From the NCBI RefSeq assembly GCF_002105155.1, contig NW_019028982.1, forward strand, positions 248,001 through 312,000: a DNA stretch of 64,000 bases, given 5' to 3'. Made by a program: the position numbers and the translations under genes. The notes beneath the pieces are model-generated. The model was not told where the DNA came from. It saw only the letters and a list, made by a program, of their open reading frames with translations, and did not search any database. Shown in pieces: positions 27,449 through 39,194 of the stretch (position 1 is the first letter of the stretch; every line of letters starts with the position of its first letter). Source of the stretch: Lobosporangium transversale (lineage: Eukaryota > Mortierellomycota > Mortierellomycetes > Mortierellales > Mortierellaceae).

Positions 27449-28354
27449 GGCGGCTGTGAAGTAGGAGTCAAATAGGAGACGAGCCTCTTGGCCACAGTTG
27501 CTGCAGTTCTTGTGCAGCTGTTGTCGTGGAGGTGTGAGTCAGCAGGGTGGCGATTGTTATACTGGTAGTAATAGTAGAACTGATCTGGCTTGGGCTGTGG
27601 TAAGTAGGTCTCCCACGTTTGGATAGATGTGGTCTGCTGACAAGGCAGAAGAGGACTTGCGACAAGAAGGGAAAAATAAATAAATAAAAAAAAAGGTTAA
27701 GAAAGCAAGAAAGAGAGTAAGAGGGAGAAGGAAAGAGAAGGATTTTATTCAAGCTCTCCGAGGAACACAGCAATTCACACACAATGCACAAATATGTACT
27801 TGTGCAGGAAATAAGCCTAAAAGCGAATGTTATCTATCCCATGCATGTATAAAAGACCAAATATGTGAATGTGAATCAGCTAGTTGCACATTGTCTTCTA
27901 TGCTTGCGATCCAATACTCAAGATTCCAAAGTGTGATGCCATAGGCATCCTCTTTTTTTTTTTGATACGAAAGAAAGTGAGGCGGGTATGATGAACTGCT
28001 AGCTTGGATAATGAACGCATGACCGCATAGATGGCCTCTGTCGTCGTAGTGTTTCAAAGGTAGAGACGATTTAATAGTTGTCTGTTATAATTCTCATGAA
28101 ATACATACTCACTGATGTACACTCAACTATTTTATATTTTTCCAATTGGTAAAGCTTATTTTTAGAGACACACAGGAGTAACGAAACATCTTTCAGGAAC
28201 ATTCATCACGACCGCATGAACCTGGTTTATGCAGTCCATATGTCAGACTGTTTAAGTGAATGGTGGTAATATATTCAAGTGAATAAGATATAATAAGTAT
28301 AGAGATGTATAGGCGTAAGTGTACTGCAAATGTGTGAGCGTGCATACATGCGCT
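27449..28354. other. intergenic or 5' region of the histidine kinase
   Basis: It should hold the kinase promoter and 5' exon(s). Minus-strand frame directly upstream of the ATG is open back to 27524 and encodes a CSNCGQEARLLFDSYF-like stretch. Further upstream another frame encodes a Gln/Tyr/His/Asn-rich segment (about 27530-27640), which looks like coding sequence. A frame of 75 codons at 27830-28057 is of uncertain status. Confidence 0.5.
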
Positions 28355-31300
28355 TCATCCAACACTCCTACGAAATTTACCAAAGACGCCGCTGACGGCT
28401 ACTTTGCTTGCCTCCATCACCGTCTGATGCTTCCTCTGGCTGTTACTATCCGCAGACCCGGGTCCAGGCCCAGACAAGCGCATTTCCTCATTCATCTTTA
28501 ACACCATATTACCTACACTTCTTGTATTTACATCCATATCGTTACTTTCTAGCATCTGCAATGGCTCCATGCAGGCTACAGAAGATAAAGGCGACATAGC
28601 TGTCACCTCGACCTTCTGATCGCTGGCAGTCGCCATTGCTAAGCACCTTGGCGTTGGAACTGGATCAATTCTCATTTCCTCCATGCTTGTTGTATCTATT
28701 CTAGTAACTGCTGCCTCATTACACTTCAAGATTTTACTAGGTCTGTTGTCAGCGGTACAATTGCCATTGTTCAAATGATGCGTTGTGGTTGTCGCAATTG
28801 AATGAAAAGTTCCTGCACAATAATGGCTTGGTCCCGTCCCTTGAGCCGATTCTTGGCTTTCAAAGTAACTGAATCTTGATCCTAGATCCGAAGCTTTGCT
28901 ATAGGGCGTATTTGGCGACGAAGGCAGCTTTGAAAGCTCATCTGCTGAACGTTGCTTATTCAGGCGTGGTCGAGGTCGAAAAAGACTAGTCCCAGACCCT
29001 ATTGAGAGCGAAAGCATATTCGCAGGGGACATACCCCGTTTAATGCTTGAATCTGCTATGATCCCTGAACAGGCACTTTTCACACTTGAGGAAGTAGGCG
29101 AAGACGCTGATATCGCTGAGGGTAGAAGAGGAGTGTCCTGATATGCTAACGTACCATGGCTATTTTGCCGATCTGATCCGGAGGCATTCGAACCGCTAAT
29201 GTGTCGGCGCCGTTGCAGCGACTGATGTTGGAAAGGTATACATGACGATGGGGGGGAATGATGTGTGGTTGTAGAGCCCTTCTATAACATAACGATATGC
29301 ATAGTCAAAGGGTTCAGCAAACAGGCTGTTATTAAACTTCTTGTAATCTTAGGTTGTAGATTAGATTCGAAAGAAATCGACAAAAGACATTTGATAAGAG
29401 CCGATGTATATCCGCCCCTAGTATAATAAGTACATTTGACTTGTCTAGAAACGAACCTTGCTCTTGCCCTCCTTCCCTCGGTCCCGGCCTCGATCTCTAT
29501 CCCCTCCCGAAAGGTTCATCCATCTCGTGAGACCAGCTGTCGTTGCTCGAATTTGGGCCACAGGGCCATTAGATGTAGGAATAGTTCCTCCAGACAGCAC
29601 ATCTGGTGTCAACGGCCTAGCTGTCTCGGTAAAAGTTCTGGGTGTAGCGACATCTGCCTCCTCAATAAGCGACTCCTTGGCGCTCAAGTACCGCTGTGCC
29701 TTCTCCGAGAGTTGTATCTCAGGCGGTGAAGGGTAATAAGGGATCAATGTATTTCCTGGAGGCAAGGCGGAAGGCATATCATTGATTGGGTCATCTAGCA
29801 TTTAGGATTCAATAGAGAAAAAAGAATATCAACATCATCATCGTTTCTTCACCTCTCATGACTTGTGCGATATTGCAGTACCGTACACCAAGACTCTCTT
29901 ACTTCACATACCAATGAACTTTTCAAACGCACATTGCAAACCTCGCCATACTTCTTCTGTCTCCGTATACCCTCTTAGGATCACAAACGACTCGCCAGAG
30001 CCATCAACGTTATCACATAGCTCCAGAAACGGACATGCTGTGATTACCATTGGAGAACAAGTTTGGATCTGGCTATCAGCTTGAGTTATTGAGAGTTGTC
30101 CCTGCGATTGTAAGTTCTGCAGCAGATCCTGACCTTGGTTTAATGGTTGCTTCTGTGGTTGCTCCTGTTGATATGATATTGACTGGTGCTGTGCCTCTTG
30201 TCGATATTCGTCGTAACGGTGGTAATTTTGACTATATAGTTGATCATGATGGCCTTGTTTTGATTCTCGCTGCCGCTTCTGCTCAGCTTGGCGCTGCTGT
30301 TGTAGCTGATGCTGCTGGATTTTGGCTCTAGCTTTTTCTTCTGCTCTCTGAAGGCGCTGTTGCATATCGTGCTCTTGAAACAGTCTTGAATGCTCCAGCA
30401 TGGCTGCTGAGGCCGGCAATGCGGACTGGTTAGCCATCATGGCCTCTGGTAATGTGAGCTTTGGTTTAGGAGACCCCATATTTGCCCCCGATCTGCGTGA
30501 CCCTAGGGGAGAGCAATGTACAGAGCTCGAGGTCGATAATGAGTTAAAGTTGCTTTGTCCCTCACCACGGATATCATTTGATGTAACACATTGCCTGTTC
30601 AGCATCACAGCTTTTTGGAGATTCTGTGCCAGCGAAACAACATTAGTCGGAGCTAATGATGACAATGGGCTACATGAGCTTGGCGAGGTGGGTCCTGTAG
30701 ACGCTAATGACAATACCTGTGCTGTGGACTCTGATTCCATCGTTGGAGTTGTAGGCCAAGGTTGCTGTTGATAAGCTGCTGTACTGTGGTGTGTAGATGA
30801 GAACGAAGCCATGGAATCCTTGTGGGTGATTGATCGAGCAGGATCAACATTGTCTCCAGATGACTGTGGCGCAGAGCTTACAGGGTGTAAAGAAAGTTGT
30901 TTGGGTTGCGCTTGGGCTACGCTTGGTTCTTTGTCCTGTGGCGAGGTCATGCTCGACCAAGCCATGTTTTTGAAGCCTGATTTTGAGATAGATCCTGATA
31001 ATGACTGTGATTTCATGCCTGGAAGTGGAGGTAATGCTGCTGATGTAGTCAATGTCGAAAGTGAAGAAGAAAAGCGGTGCCTGATCTTATTTGCAACTTT
31101 AGTGGTATTGTTTGTTGCGCTGGCGGCGGTAGAAGAGTCAGGCAATGGTGAGGATGATAAAGGGGTAGAAGTGTGCTGAGACGGCGGCGAGGGTGATGTC
31201 TCAACAGCAATATTCGAAAGCGCCCCTTTCAGTACGGAGGGAGGAATTTTAATGCAAAAGAAATACATATGTATCCGTTCCGCCATCGATACCTGCACGG

Positions 31301-34300
31301 CCGTGGGAATGGGTGGTCTCCTGGGTGCCTCATGGGGCGACTTCGATAACGGCTCTGGTTCTGGCGCTCGGCCAAAACCCGCTGACGGGCACCCCTGCTG
31401 CAGATGACTTGCCGATAGATCTCGCTGAGAATATCTAAGATCAATACTATAGCTTACTCGCCGCGACAATGAGGAAGACCCAGTTCTGAGTTGAGCCTTT
31501 AGTTCGCGCTCTGCATTCTCAAGGCTCGTCTGCTTTTTAACCTCTACCCATTGGAAATGTCCTTGGTCGCTTATCGCCGCAAAACATTTGACATATCGCC
31601 CTGACCTGTCGTTTAGGTGACCGACTTCTACTTCTTCATCATCTATTTTTGACCTTTTCGAGTCTCTGGAGCTGGGCGCTGATGACGATGGTAATGCTGA
31701 AGGCAATGGCAAAGCCGGTAAAGGTGGATTACTCATGCGTCCATTTACGTGCACGGATGGCTGATCAGGTGTTTTAATAGATTCTTCCTCGGTTTCATGA
31801 GATGCGCTATTATTCTCGTTCATTGCATCAGGTAAGTAAATCCAAATGTAACCTGAGTAAAGGGGTGCAGTAGATGAGCGTGCACTAGAGGTAGCCAGGA
31901 GGATTTGGCTCGCATTATCAAGGTACTCAGTCCCGAGGATTGGTCGTCGCTTCTTGCCATCAGATGGCGAGGTTAATTGAAAGGGGATTTCAGGAGTGTT
32001 CGTGACATCGAGCGTCCGAAGCGAGCCGCTGTTGTCCGTGTCGAGCCCTATGAAAAGAAAAACAAAGTTGTACAATATTAGTCATTATCAAATCTAGATC
32101 CTACAGGGATGCAGACCAGAGCCAGAATAATATAATACATCGTATATTACAATATACCTCTTGCTCTTGCTGGTTGGTATTGAAAAGTGACTTGAGAGTT
32201 CATTGAACGGGGTCGATTGGGCTCTGTGATAGCTCTTCTCCGAATGTCCTCTTTTATCGATGAACTGGGTGCTGCACAGGCTCCTGGGAGGACTGAATGA
32301 TGATGCGGCGAGGCCGAGTTGGAATCTCGTCCGTCTACATGATTACTATGGCTCATGTTCCTGTAATGGCTGTTGAGTGCCCTTGATGGGTTGTTACTAC
32401 CTCCACCATTTAGATTTGATATGGCTGCTGCCGCATTGGAAATAAGTACTGGGTCGATGGATGGCATGGTCGCGGTTGCATGACTGAAGGATATGCCGTT
32501 GTTGATCGTGTGGTTCCTTTTGCGCTCAGATGGATAACCAGAAAAAATGCTTGGTAGAGTGGATGAGCTCTCCAGTTGATTAGAGTTAGAGTTTAGTGAC
32601 ATGGGCTCTGTACCCTGAATATACATGGGCAGGTTCAATGGGGATGCCTCGTTATTTAGGGAATTGAATATTCGTGTCCAATGATTAATTTCCTGCAGAT
32701 TCGCCGGTTGGGATAATGAACAGCATGAATGACATTAGTGGTGTTTTCAATAGCACAACAGGGAGGCGATAGCCTAGGTAAATCCTAACTTACATGCTCA
32801 TTGGGGCCACGGAAACAAAGCTCAGGGCCCGGAGGGATGTTCAGCGCAATCATGGTGGTAGACATGTTCGTTGCTGAGGACGTCAGATTCTTGAACAAAT
32901 GACGCGAATTTGGCGGCAATGTCTTTGTCGTTATATTTAGAGGCAGTGGTAACTCAATAATTTTTTTGTTTGAATCCTAGTAAATGGAGTACATTACAGG
33001 GTATCAGGACATGGCACCGTATCTGCACAGCATATATGACTAATTATAATAAATGAATAAGTGTTCTTGGTGAACGGTAAATCATTACCTTCCGCTTGTG
33101 ATAAATCAACAATTTGGACCCTTGCAACACAACCCAGCGTTCTTTCCAAACACCAGTCGGTTCTCGTCCACCATGATTTGTAAGTACGCTAGCTGGTCTA
33201 CTTTTTTTAGAAAGCTTGAACAAAGTGCCCTCAGCATAGTGGTCATAATAACTAAGATTACCGCCTGGCGGTGGGAGCTCGATGTAATGGTTACGTAGCT
33301 GTAGCTCGAGTAGATCCTGAGAATTCAGCTTATAAGAGCTGATTGTCCTGGAATCATCGAGCCAATGACCCTATATAATGTAGTTTGTTACCGAAGTAGC
33401 AATAAAAATGTTCGTTCTTAGTAAAGGTGTAGATTATGAGGAAAAGCAATACTGCCTGTGCTCATTTCCTTCATGGGGACGTACAGCAGCCACCCAGAAG
33501 AGTCCAAAGGAGTGCTTCCAGGTCTCATAATCCACTTTTGAAGCCTCACTCTGACGATGCTTTGTACACTCAACCAACATATCGTCTTGGCTGGCTACGC
33601 TTCGTTCAATATTCTTGCCAGGGTAGCTGTTATGCCGATCCCTTAAATGTGTCCATCCAGAGATACGATTTGGTGTACTTGCGTCACGGCTCACATGGTC
33701 AGGAGGTTTGGTCCCATGTATGTTACTTTCTTCGCTTTGAATGGAAGAATTTGATAGCAAACGCCTTAATTGCTGCGCTTTGCTCTGATGAATCGGCTGG
33801 TTAGCGCGCTGTTGGTTGCTTGGCCCAGTAATTCCATCATTTTTTTTGTGATAATTTGGCGGCTTTTGAGAAGCGATAACCTTAGCGTAATTACATCGAG
33901 CTAACTCATCGCCAAAACCGTGAATACTATCTTCGAACATGCCAAGGCGTTCCATAAGTGTTGCAGCACCAGTCAGTTTACTGCCCTCGCTGTCCAGTGA
34001 AGTACAAGAATGACGCGCGTTGTCATTGGAGTTCTTGCTATTATTAATCTTTAAAGAACTTTCTTCCGGTGATTGGTCCATATGGCATAATGGAGTGTCG
34101 TTACTAGTAACCGTAGCCCGCGCACTTTTGCTTCGTGGTCGTGTTAACGGCATCTTACCAACGGTTTGACTGACTACTTTGGTAGTGGTAACTGTTCCTG
34201 AGCGCGAAACTTCCTTTTGGTCAAACTCATCAATTTTCTGGCCCTGTATAGACGCTACCTCCTCTTTTCCCAGCATACGTGTCGCGTCTTCATCCGCAAT

Positions 34301-35299
34301 CGAAGTTCCTGTAAGTGACGAAGGTGCCGAGGGTGGAGTAATAATGTACTGGCATCTCTCCAAAATGAGATCGCGAGCTCTATGGACAGGAGAATCCTTC
34401 GGGACCTCGACACGAACCCATAGGTCTTTTGATACATACCGCACGTTGATGGACATCATTGATGTGTCATTAGTAGGATCAATCACTCCTTCTCCGATTT
34501 GTGGGTACGTAAATTTGCCATTGTGGTCGATATTAGCTAATGTGCTCAATGAGGAATTGGTTTTTTGTGGACGCTGTTGAGGAGAGTGACGGGATTGTGG
34601 ATATTTCTGATGTACTCCACCAGCTGGAATAGATTTGGTATTCTGTCGTATGTAAAGGGAGCTATTACTCTTTGGTACAGTTGGTGGTAGTGCTGTTGTG
34701 TCAACTGATAATGGCAGAGTTCCTTTGTCCGGAGATAAAAGAGACTTTGCTGACTGATCTGTATTTAATGATGCTCCTAAGGTCGCCGTTGATACTGGAG
34801 TAGTATTTCGTTCATGTGCTTCATGAAGCGAAGCAAATGATGATGATGATGACAGTTTTGGAAGTTCAGGTGAAGAAAAGGATGATTGGATAGGGCTGGA
34901 AGGGGTCGACAAACTTAAAGAGACCCTTGGCTGAGCAGATAGTGGGGACGAAGTCGATGGCCGAGGACTTGAGGGTGTCTTCACTGATGGTGCAGAGGAG
35001 GGCGATCTGCTTAACAGGCTACCTGATCTCCCATTATCAGGAGCATCAGATATATGTTCTTGTTGACCATGCGACAGTACACTTGGTGTAGCTCTTGGTG
35101 AGAGCGCTACTCCAAAGTTTATTCCTGCTGAGCCTGATCTGTCCGCTAATAGTGGACCTATTTGGTGTTGCTGCTGAAAATGATACTGAATAGAAGGCCT
35201 AGTCACACCAGGATGACTTCTATTGAGTTGACGATGTAGAAGAAGCGTATTCTGCATCAACGAATCCAGAGCGTTGATGTCCATATTGTGCAAAGTCAT
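28355..35299 (-). CDS. RA (ubiquitin-fold) and PH domain signalling protein, 2071 aa
   Basis: Seven exons (35299-33485, 33370-33089, 32976-32794, 32692-32158, 32047-29912, 29794-29457, 29281-28355) keep frame. The donor of exon 6 (GTTCGT) is atypical. The N-terminal 270 residues are Ser/Pro-rich. A Ras-association or ubiquitin-like fold begins at about 281 (SINVRYVSKDLWVRVEVPKD ... ILERCQ), is interrupted by about 275 disordered residues, and closes at about 598-640 (FGLFWVAA/GHWLDDSRTISSYKL ... LLELQLRN). A PH domain follows at about 650-775 (GVWKERWVVLQGSKLLIYHK ... HEINHWTRIFNSL). A second PH-like domain seems split: strands at about 995-1105 (LYSGYIWIYLPD, RYVKCFAAISDQGHFQWVEV) and at about 1200, then a Ser/Gln-rich insert, then FVILRGYTETEEVWRGLQCAFEKFI (about 1625-1650). 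RA plus PH recalls the MRL/Grb7 layout, suggesting a small-GTPase effector at membranes; this is inference. The tail is disordered. Confidence 0.8.
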
Positions 35300-35841
35300 A
35301 ATATCAGCAAATTAGTTGCGATGATGTACTGCAGAAGTGAGAAAGGAGGAATCGAAGTAGAATGCAAAAAGAGAAAGAGAGAGAGCGTCAGAAGAAATTA
35401 ACATCAGCAATAATTACAATGACAGCTGTAAATTATCGGCAGATATTGTATGGTGTTTATTCATAGCTAGGAAACATAAAAAAGAAGAGTGTTTCCTATC
35501 CTCATCTTCCTCTATCGACATCCTTCAACACATAGGACATTTTGATCTCAATAAATTTTACACAAGTGTGGAGTATGAAGTGCGAACTGAAATGTAGAGC
35601 ACAGATTCCGACAATCCATGTGGGGTAGAAAGTTATTTTATTATATACATACTCATCTTACTCACGCGAAAGATAGAGTTCCAGAGTGTGGATGAGCAAT
35701 GGATGCGAACGATCGTTGATAGATTGAATATATCCAAAATGTATTACACACGAACTTAGCACAGTAACTGCGTGAAGCTGTGTCGAGAAAGGAAGACAAG
35801 AAAGAGTATGTGTGAGAGCGAGAAAAGGTAAGAGATGAAAC

Positions 35842-35872
<31 letters not shown>

Positions 35873-37705
35873 GAAGAGAAGAGAGGAGGGAAAAGAGGAG
35901 TACAATTGATCACAACGAAGGATGGTGGAAGCGCGAGTGGAATGAGGAAGTTATGAATGATGGAATGCAATGAATTAGCAGGTTGAGTTGTTCAAACATG
36001 AGAGAATAGGAGTGGAGTAGCGCTTTGATAAGATGAGGTTTTTTAAAGTGGAATAAATGAAGGTGGAGATAGAAAGACAGAAAAGGACGAAAGATGAATG
36101 GACGTTCTGCGGAGCAAGAGTAAAAATGGTCCAGGATTCTATGCAAGGCTCAAAAAAAAGGACTTTTTGTTCACTTTGTCTATTTAATCCAACTGTCTAC
36201 TCACTTCTGTTCACGGAGAAGAGGAAAAGAAATAATAGAGAAGAAGCCTGACGTTGTTTTGCTCGCAGAAGAGTTCTGTGACATGGAATGGGAAGAGGAT
36301 TTCCCATTCGCAGTTCTCCTTCTGCTCCAACGTCGTCTTGTAATTGCAATATTGTCGAATGAAACTGTAGCCCTATTATTTTGACTTTTTTTTTTTTTGT
36401 ACATGCATGCTGCTTTGTTTTATTTGTAAGTGGCCCATCCAAGGAGCATGAAAAGAGTAGGAGAAGAAGCAAAAAAAAGAAGGGGTCAAAAGAGGGGGTT
36501 ATGGGAGACATGGGGAGACAGTTGGTCCTCATTATTATTTTAATGTGTAGTTGAAGATGGATAATTGACTCAGGGGAACTATTCAATTGATGAAAAACCC
36601 CATTCGTCCGCTTGGGCGGTGCCCATATTCAAATATTTAACGACAACGCTCTGTAATAAATAATAATAAAAAGGCATCATTTGCCATTCGCTCACTTTTT
36701 TTGCTCTGCCTCTGAGATCCAGAATGGACCAGCATGAGAGCGTATGCGCGTCTCTATCCGTAGGAGCAGTTTGGTCGCAGAAAGCGGGGCAACAAAGGCG
36801 AAAAAAGTACTCAGTAGAATCTTGTAGGCAACTCAGAAACCAGCCAAATATCGCCATGGCCATTTTCCCGGAATCATGACATGCGTAAGATCGTTATTTC
36901 TGGTTCCATTGTGGTGATTAGCTAAATGCGGGGACGATATTCATCACATTGCAAAGAAAGAGATAGATTCAGCGATATCCAGTAATAAAATACAGCATGC
37001 ATGAATTCAGTGATTGATTAAGCTAAACATTTATTCTTGGTTGTTTCCTCCATCCATGTTTTTCCCATTGTTGGCTGCATGCAAGTGCACCCTCCTGAAG
37101 GGATTTGGCGCATGACTATTCATTCTTACAACGGCCAAGGAGTGCTAATTCATGCAAAAAATTGTTCAATGGTTACACCGGGTCCTGGGCCCAAAAATTG
37201 AATACAAACATTTATTGAATGGTAAGTTTAAATTATAATGGGATAAGAGCTCCACTACGCCTGGAGCCGGTAATTGGTGGGCTGCGCTGTTTTATAACTA
37301 TAATGTTGGACATAAAATAGTGGACACAGAGGTAAACTAGTGGTGACCAGGCACAGAGACACCTGTTTATCATTTAAGGGGATGAAATATGCAAGAGCCA
37401 CCTGTATCAAGATGACACGATGAATTCCATCAGTTGGTTGCTTCTATTTTCGCAATCTCTTAATTTCGGCCTTTCCATTTTTGTTCCAAATTAGGTGGTT
37501 AACCTGCAGCCGACTCAAGGAATGAATGAATAGTATAGGGCGCGTATCTTGTCTTCCATATCAACAAAAGAAGGATAAAAAAAACACGGTATGTATATAT
37601 TATTTCATGGAGTATCTTTCGCATAGTTGTGGTGCTTTTTCTCTCTGCTGCGCTACTAAGATAAAATATAGGTTCGCTCTATGAATTGATCAATTATCAA
37701 AAAAT

Positions 37706-37838
37706 AGTATACTCTATATACGATGTGCAATGTCGCTTTGCTCCTTTATGGCTGTGGAACTAAGCAGGATCCCAATCCTGTTTGGAGAGCACAAGAAGGA
37801 AAGTATTCAATGTTGGATATACTTCGCTTTTTTTTTTT
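37706..37838 (+). pseudogene. possible degenerate 5S rRNA-like sequence with T-run terminator
   Basis: A segment of about 119 nt starts AGTATAC and ends GATATACTT, so its ends can pair as the 5S acceptor stem would. At about +53 it has GAACTAAGCAGG, resembling the 5S internal A-box (GTTAAGC). At about +77 it has TTGGAGAGCACAAGAAGGAA, resembling the C-box and loop E region (GGGTGACC...GGGAA). A T11 run follows at about 37828. Spacing fits 5S rRNA, but the 5' third does not match, so a pseudogene or 5S-derived repeat is more likely than a functional gene. Confidence 0.3.
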
Positions 37839-38469
37839 GGTAGTCTGTTAATTCTTTTGAACTGTCAGAGCACAGTGATTGAATTTTCAAAGCGACTTAA
37901 TACTATAGCCACTTAGACCCTTGCAACAGTGTCCTTGATCTCCTTCCTGCACCCCTTTTTCTAATATCCACTACTTAAATCAAAGAGTTGTGGATATTGG
38001 ACCATGACCTTGTGCTCTTATATGAGAATATGGAATTGGTGACACGCATCAATGGACGCAGCATTTTTCGACTTCGCTGACACTCATGCATGGGTATTAG
38101 GGGAGCGCAAACTCCTTTACTTGCAACGGATTTTTCTGATTGCGAGTAAACGAGAAAGAAGTTGTTCATGGAGAAACTTGTATAAATATGCACCCCCCAG
38201 CTTTCCTCTATCAGCACATAATTAAAGTTAGAGGTGCATGCGTGAATTATAGGTAAAAGAGGTTGAAAAAAGGAGCATTAAATGACAGAAAAGCCTTTTT
38301 GCAATAAGAAATGTTTTCTCTTATTTCTAAGCGCAATCTAACAGTATATTCAATAGGTGAACTCTGGAAGATAAGACAGTGAAGACTTGACATGCCCTTG
38401 CATAGCTGTTTTATGGTTGTAACGATAGATACCTTAACGAAGAGAAGTGTTCAGTCTTATTTGTTTGCA

Positions 38470-38740
38470 CTTGCACCAACTTTTGTTTAATGCCTGACAT
38501 AATGGAATCAATTCTCAAAGATCCTTTACTGCTCTCTGATTACAATTCTCTTCTGAGCTCTTCCCAAAATTCGGGATTCTTGGTTGCATTTGGAAATAGC
38601 ATCCAAAGACAGAGAACCAAAATCATACAAACGGGCATTGGTCCAGGTGAATGAATAACGAGCTCAAAGGCACTCATGGAGTGCATGAGAGACGCTGATG
38701 TGGCCCAATGTTTTATCTTTCCGCTACCATTTTGCATAGC
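38470..38740 (-). pseudogene. possible cytochrome P450 relic (weak)
   Basis: Minus-strand translation gives ATSASLMHSMSAFELVIHSP, like a P450 I-helix. About 25 residues later comes NPEFWEELRREL, like the J-helix, then an in-frame stop, then LRIDSIM, like the KLDSFxKE segment before the K-helix. No heme-binding Cys motif or N-terminal part is found nearby. The match rests on short motifs and may be chance. Confidence 0.22.
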
Positions 38741-39194
38741 GTTGCTAAATGTTCGCGGGGATTGGGGAGATCATGACCGAACCATTATTTTAGTTGAGGC
38801 ATCTTATTTACTTCGTACATAGACTTTTTTTTTTCTTACTCGGATCTACAAGCGAATGACCGGTCTTCAAGTAGAACTGTGAGAGAATGGGTTGATCACT
38901 TTGTGTAAAAAGTATCTCGAAGGTCTATACTTGTCATACGATTTCTTCCGTATATCAGTGAGCATGTTGCCCTGATGTCTGATAGACTCTTCTAGCGAGC
39001 AATAGCTTGGTTCAAAGGCCTTGAGTGCTGTAAAAAGACAGCCGGAGAAACCAAGCTTCCAGATATATACCAATTCAGTAGCACAATAACGAGTGCACGT
39101 GGACAGATTGGTGTTTAGCACGAAGCCACATGAGACACTAGGTCATGAAGGATGCATTTAAACAATTCCAACGATCCGCTCATTACCACTTGTA

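Larger units (their letters stand above)
35300..39194. other. gene-poor 3.9-kb region
   Basis: Divergent spacer between the RA/PH gene (-) and an F-box gene (+). It contains an A28 run at 35845-35872, purine-rich 5' flank of the RA/PH gene, AT-rich DNA, a 5S rRNA-like segment near 37.7 kb and a P450-like relic near 38.5 kb (both listed separately). ORFs such as 36579-36863 (-), 95 codons, have no recognisable domain. I see no intact gene. Confidence 0.6.

Noticed and set aside
36197-36863. Minus-strand frames of 129 and 95 codons
   Set aside because: They contain homopolymer-derived Leu/Phe/Lys runs and no recognisable motif. No promoter or splice structure could be supported.
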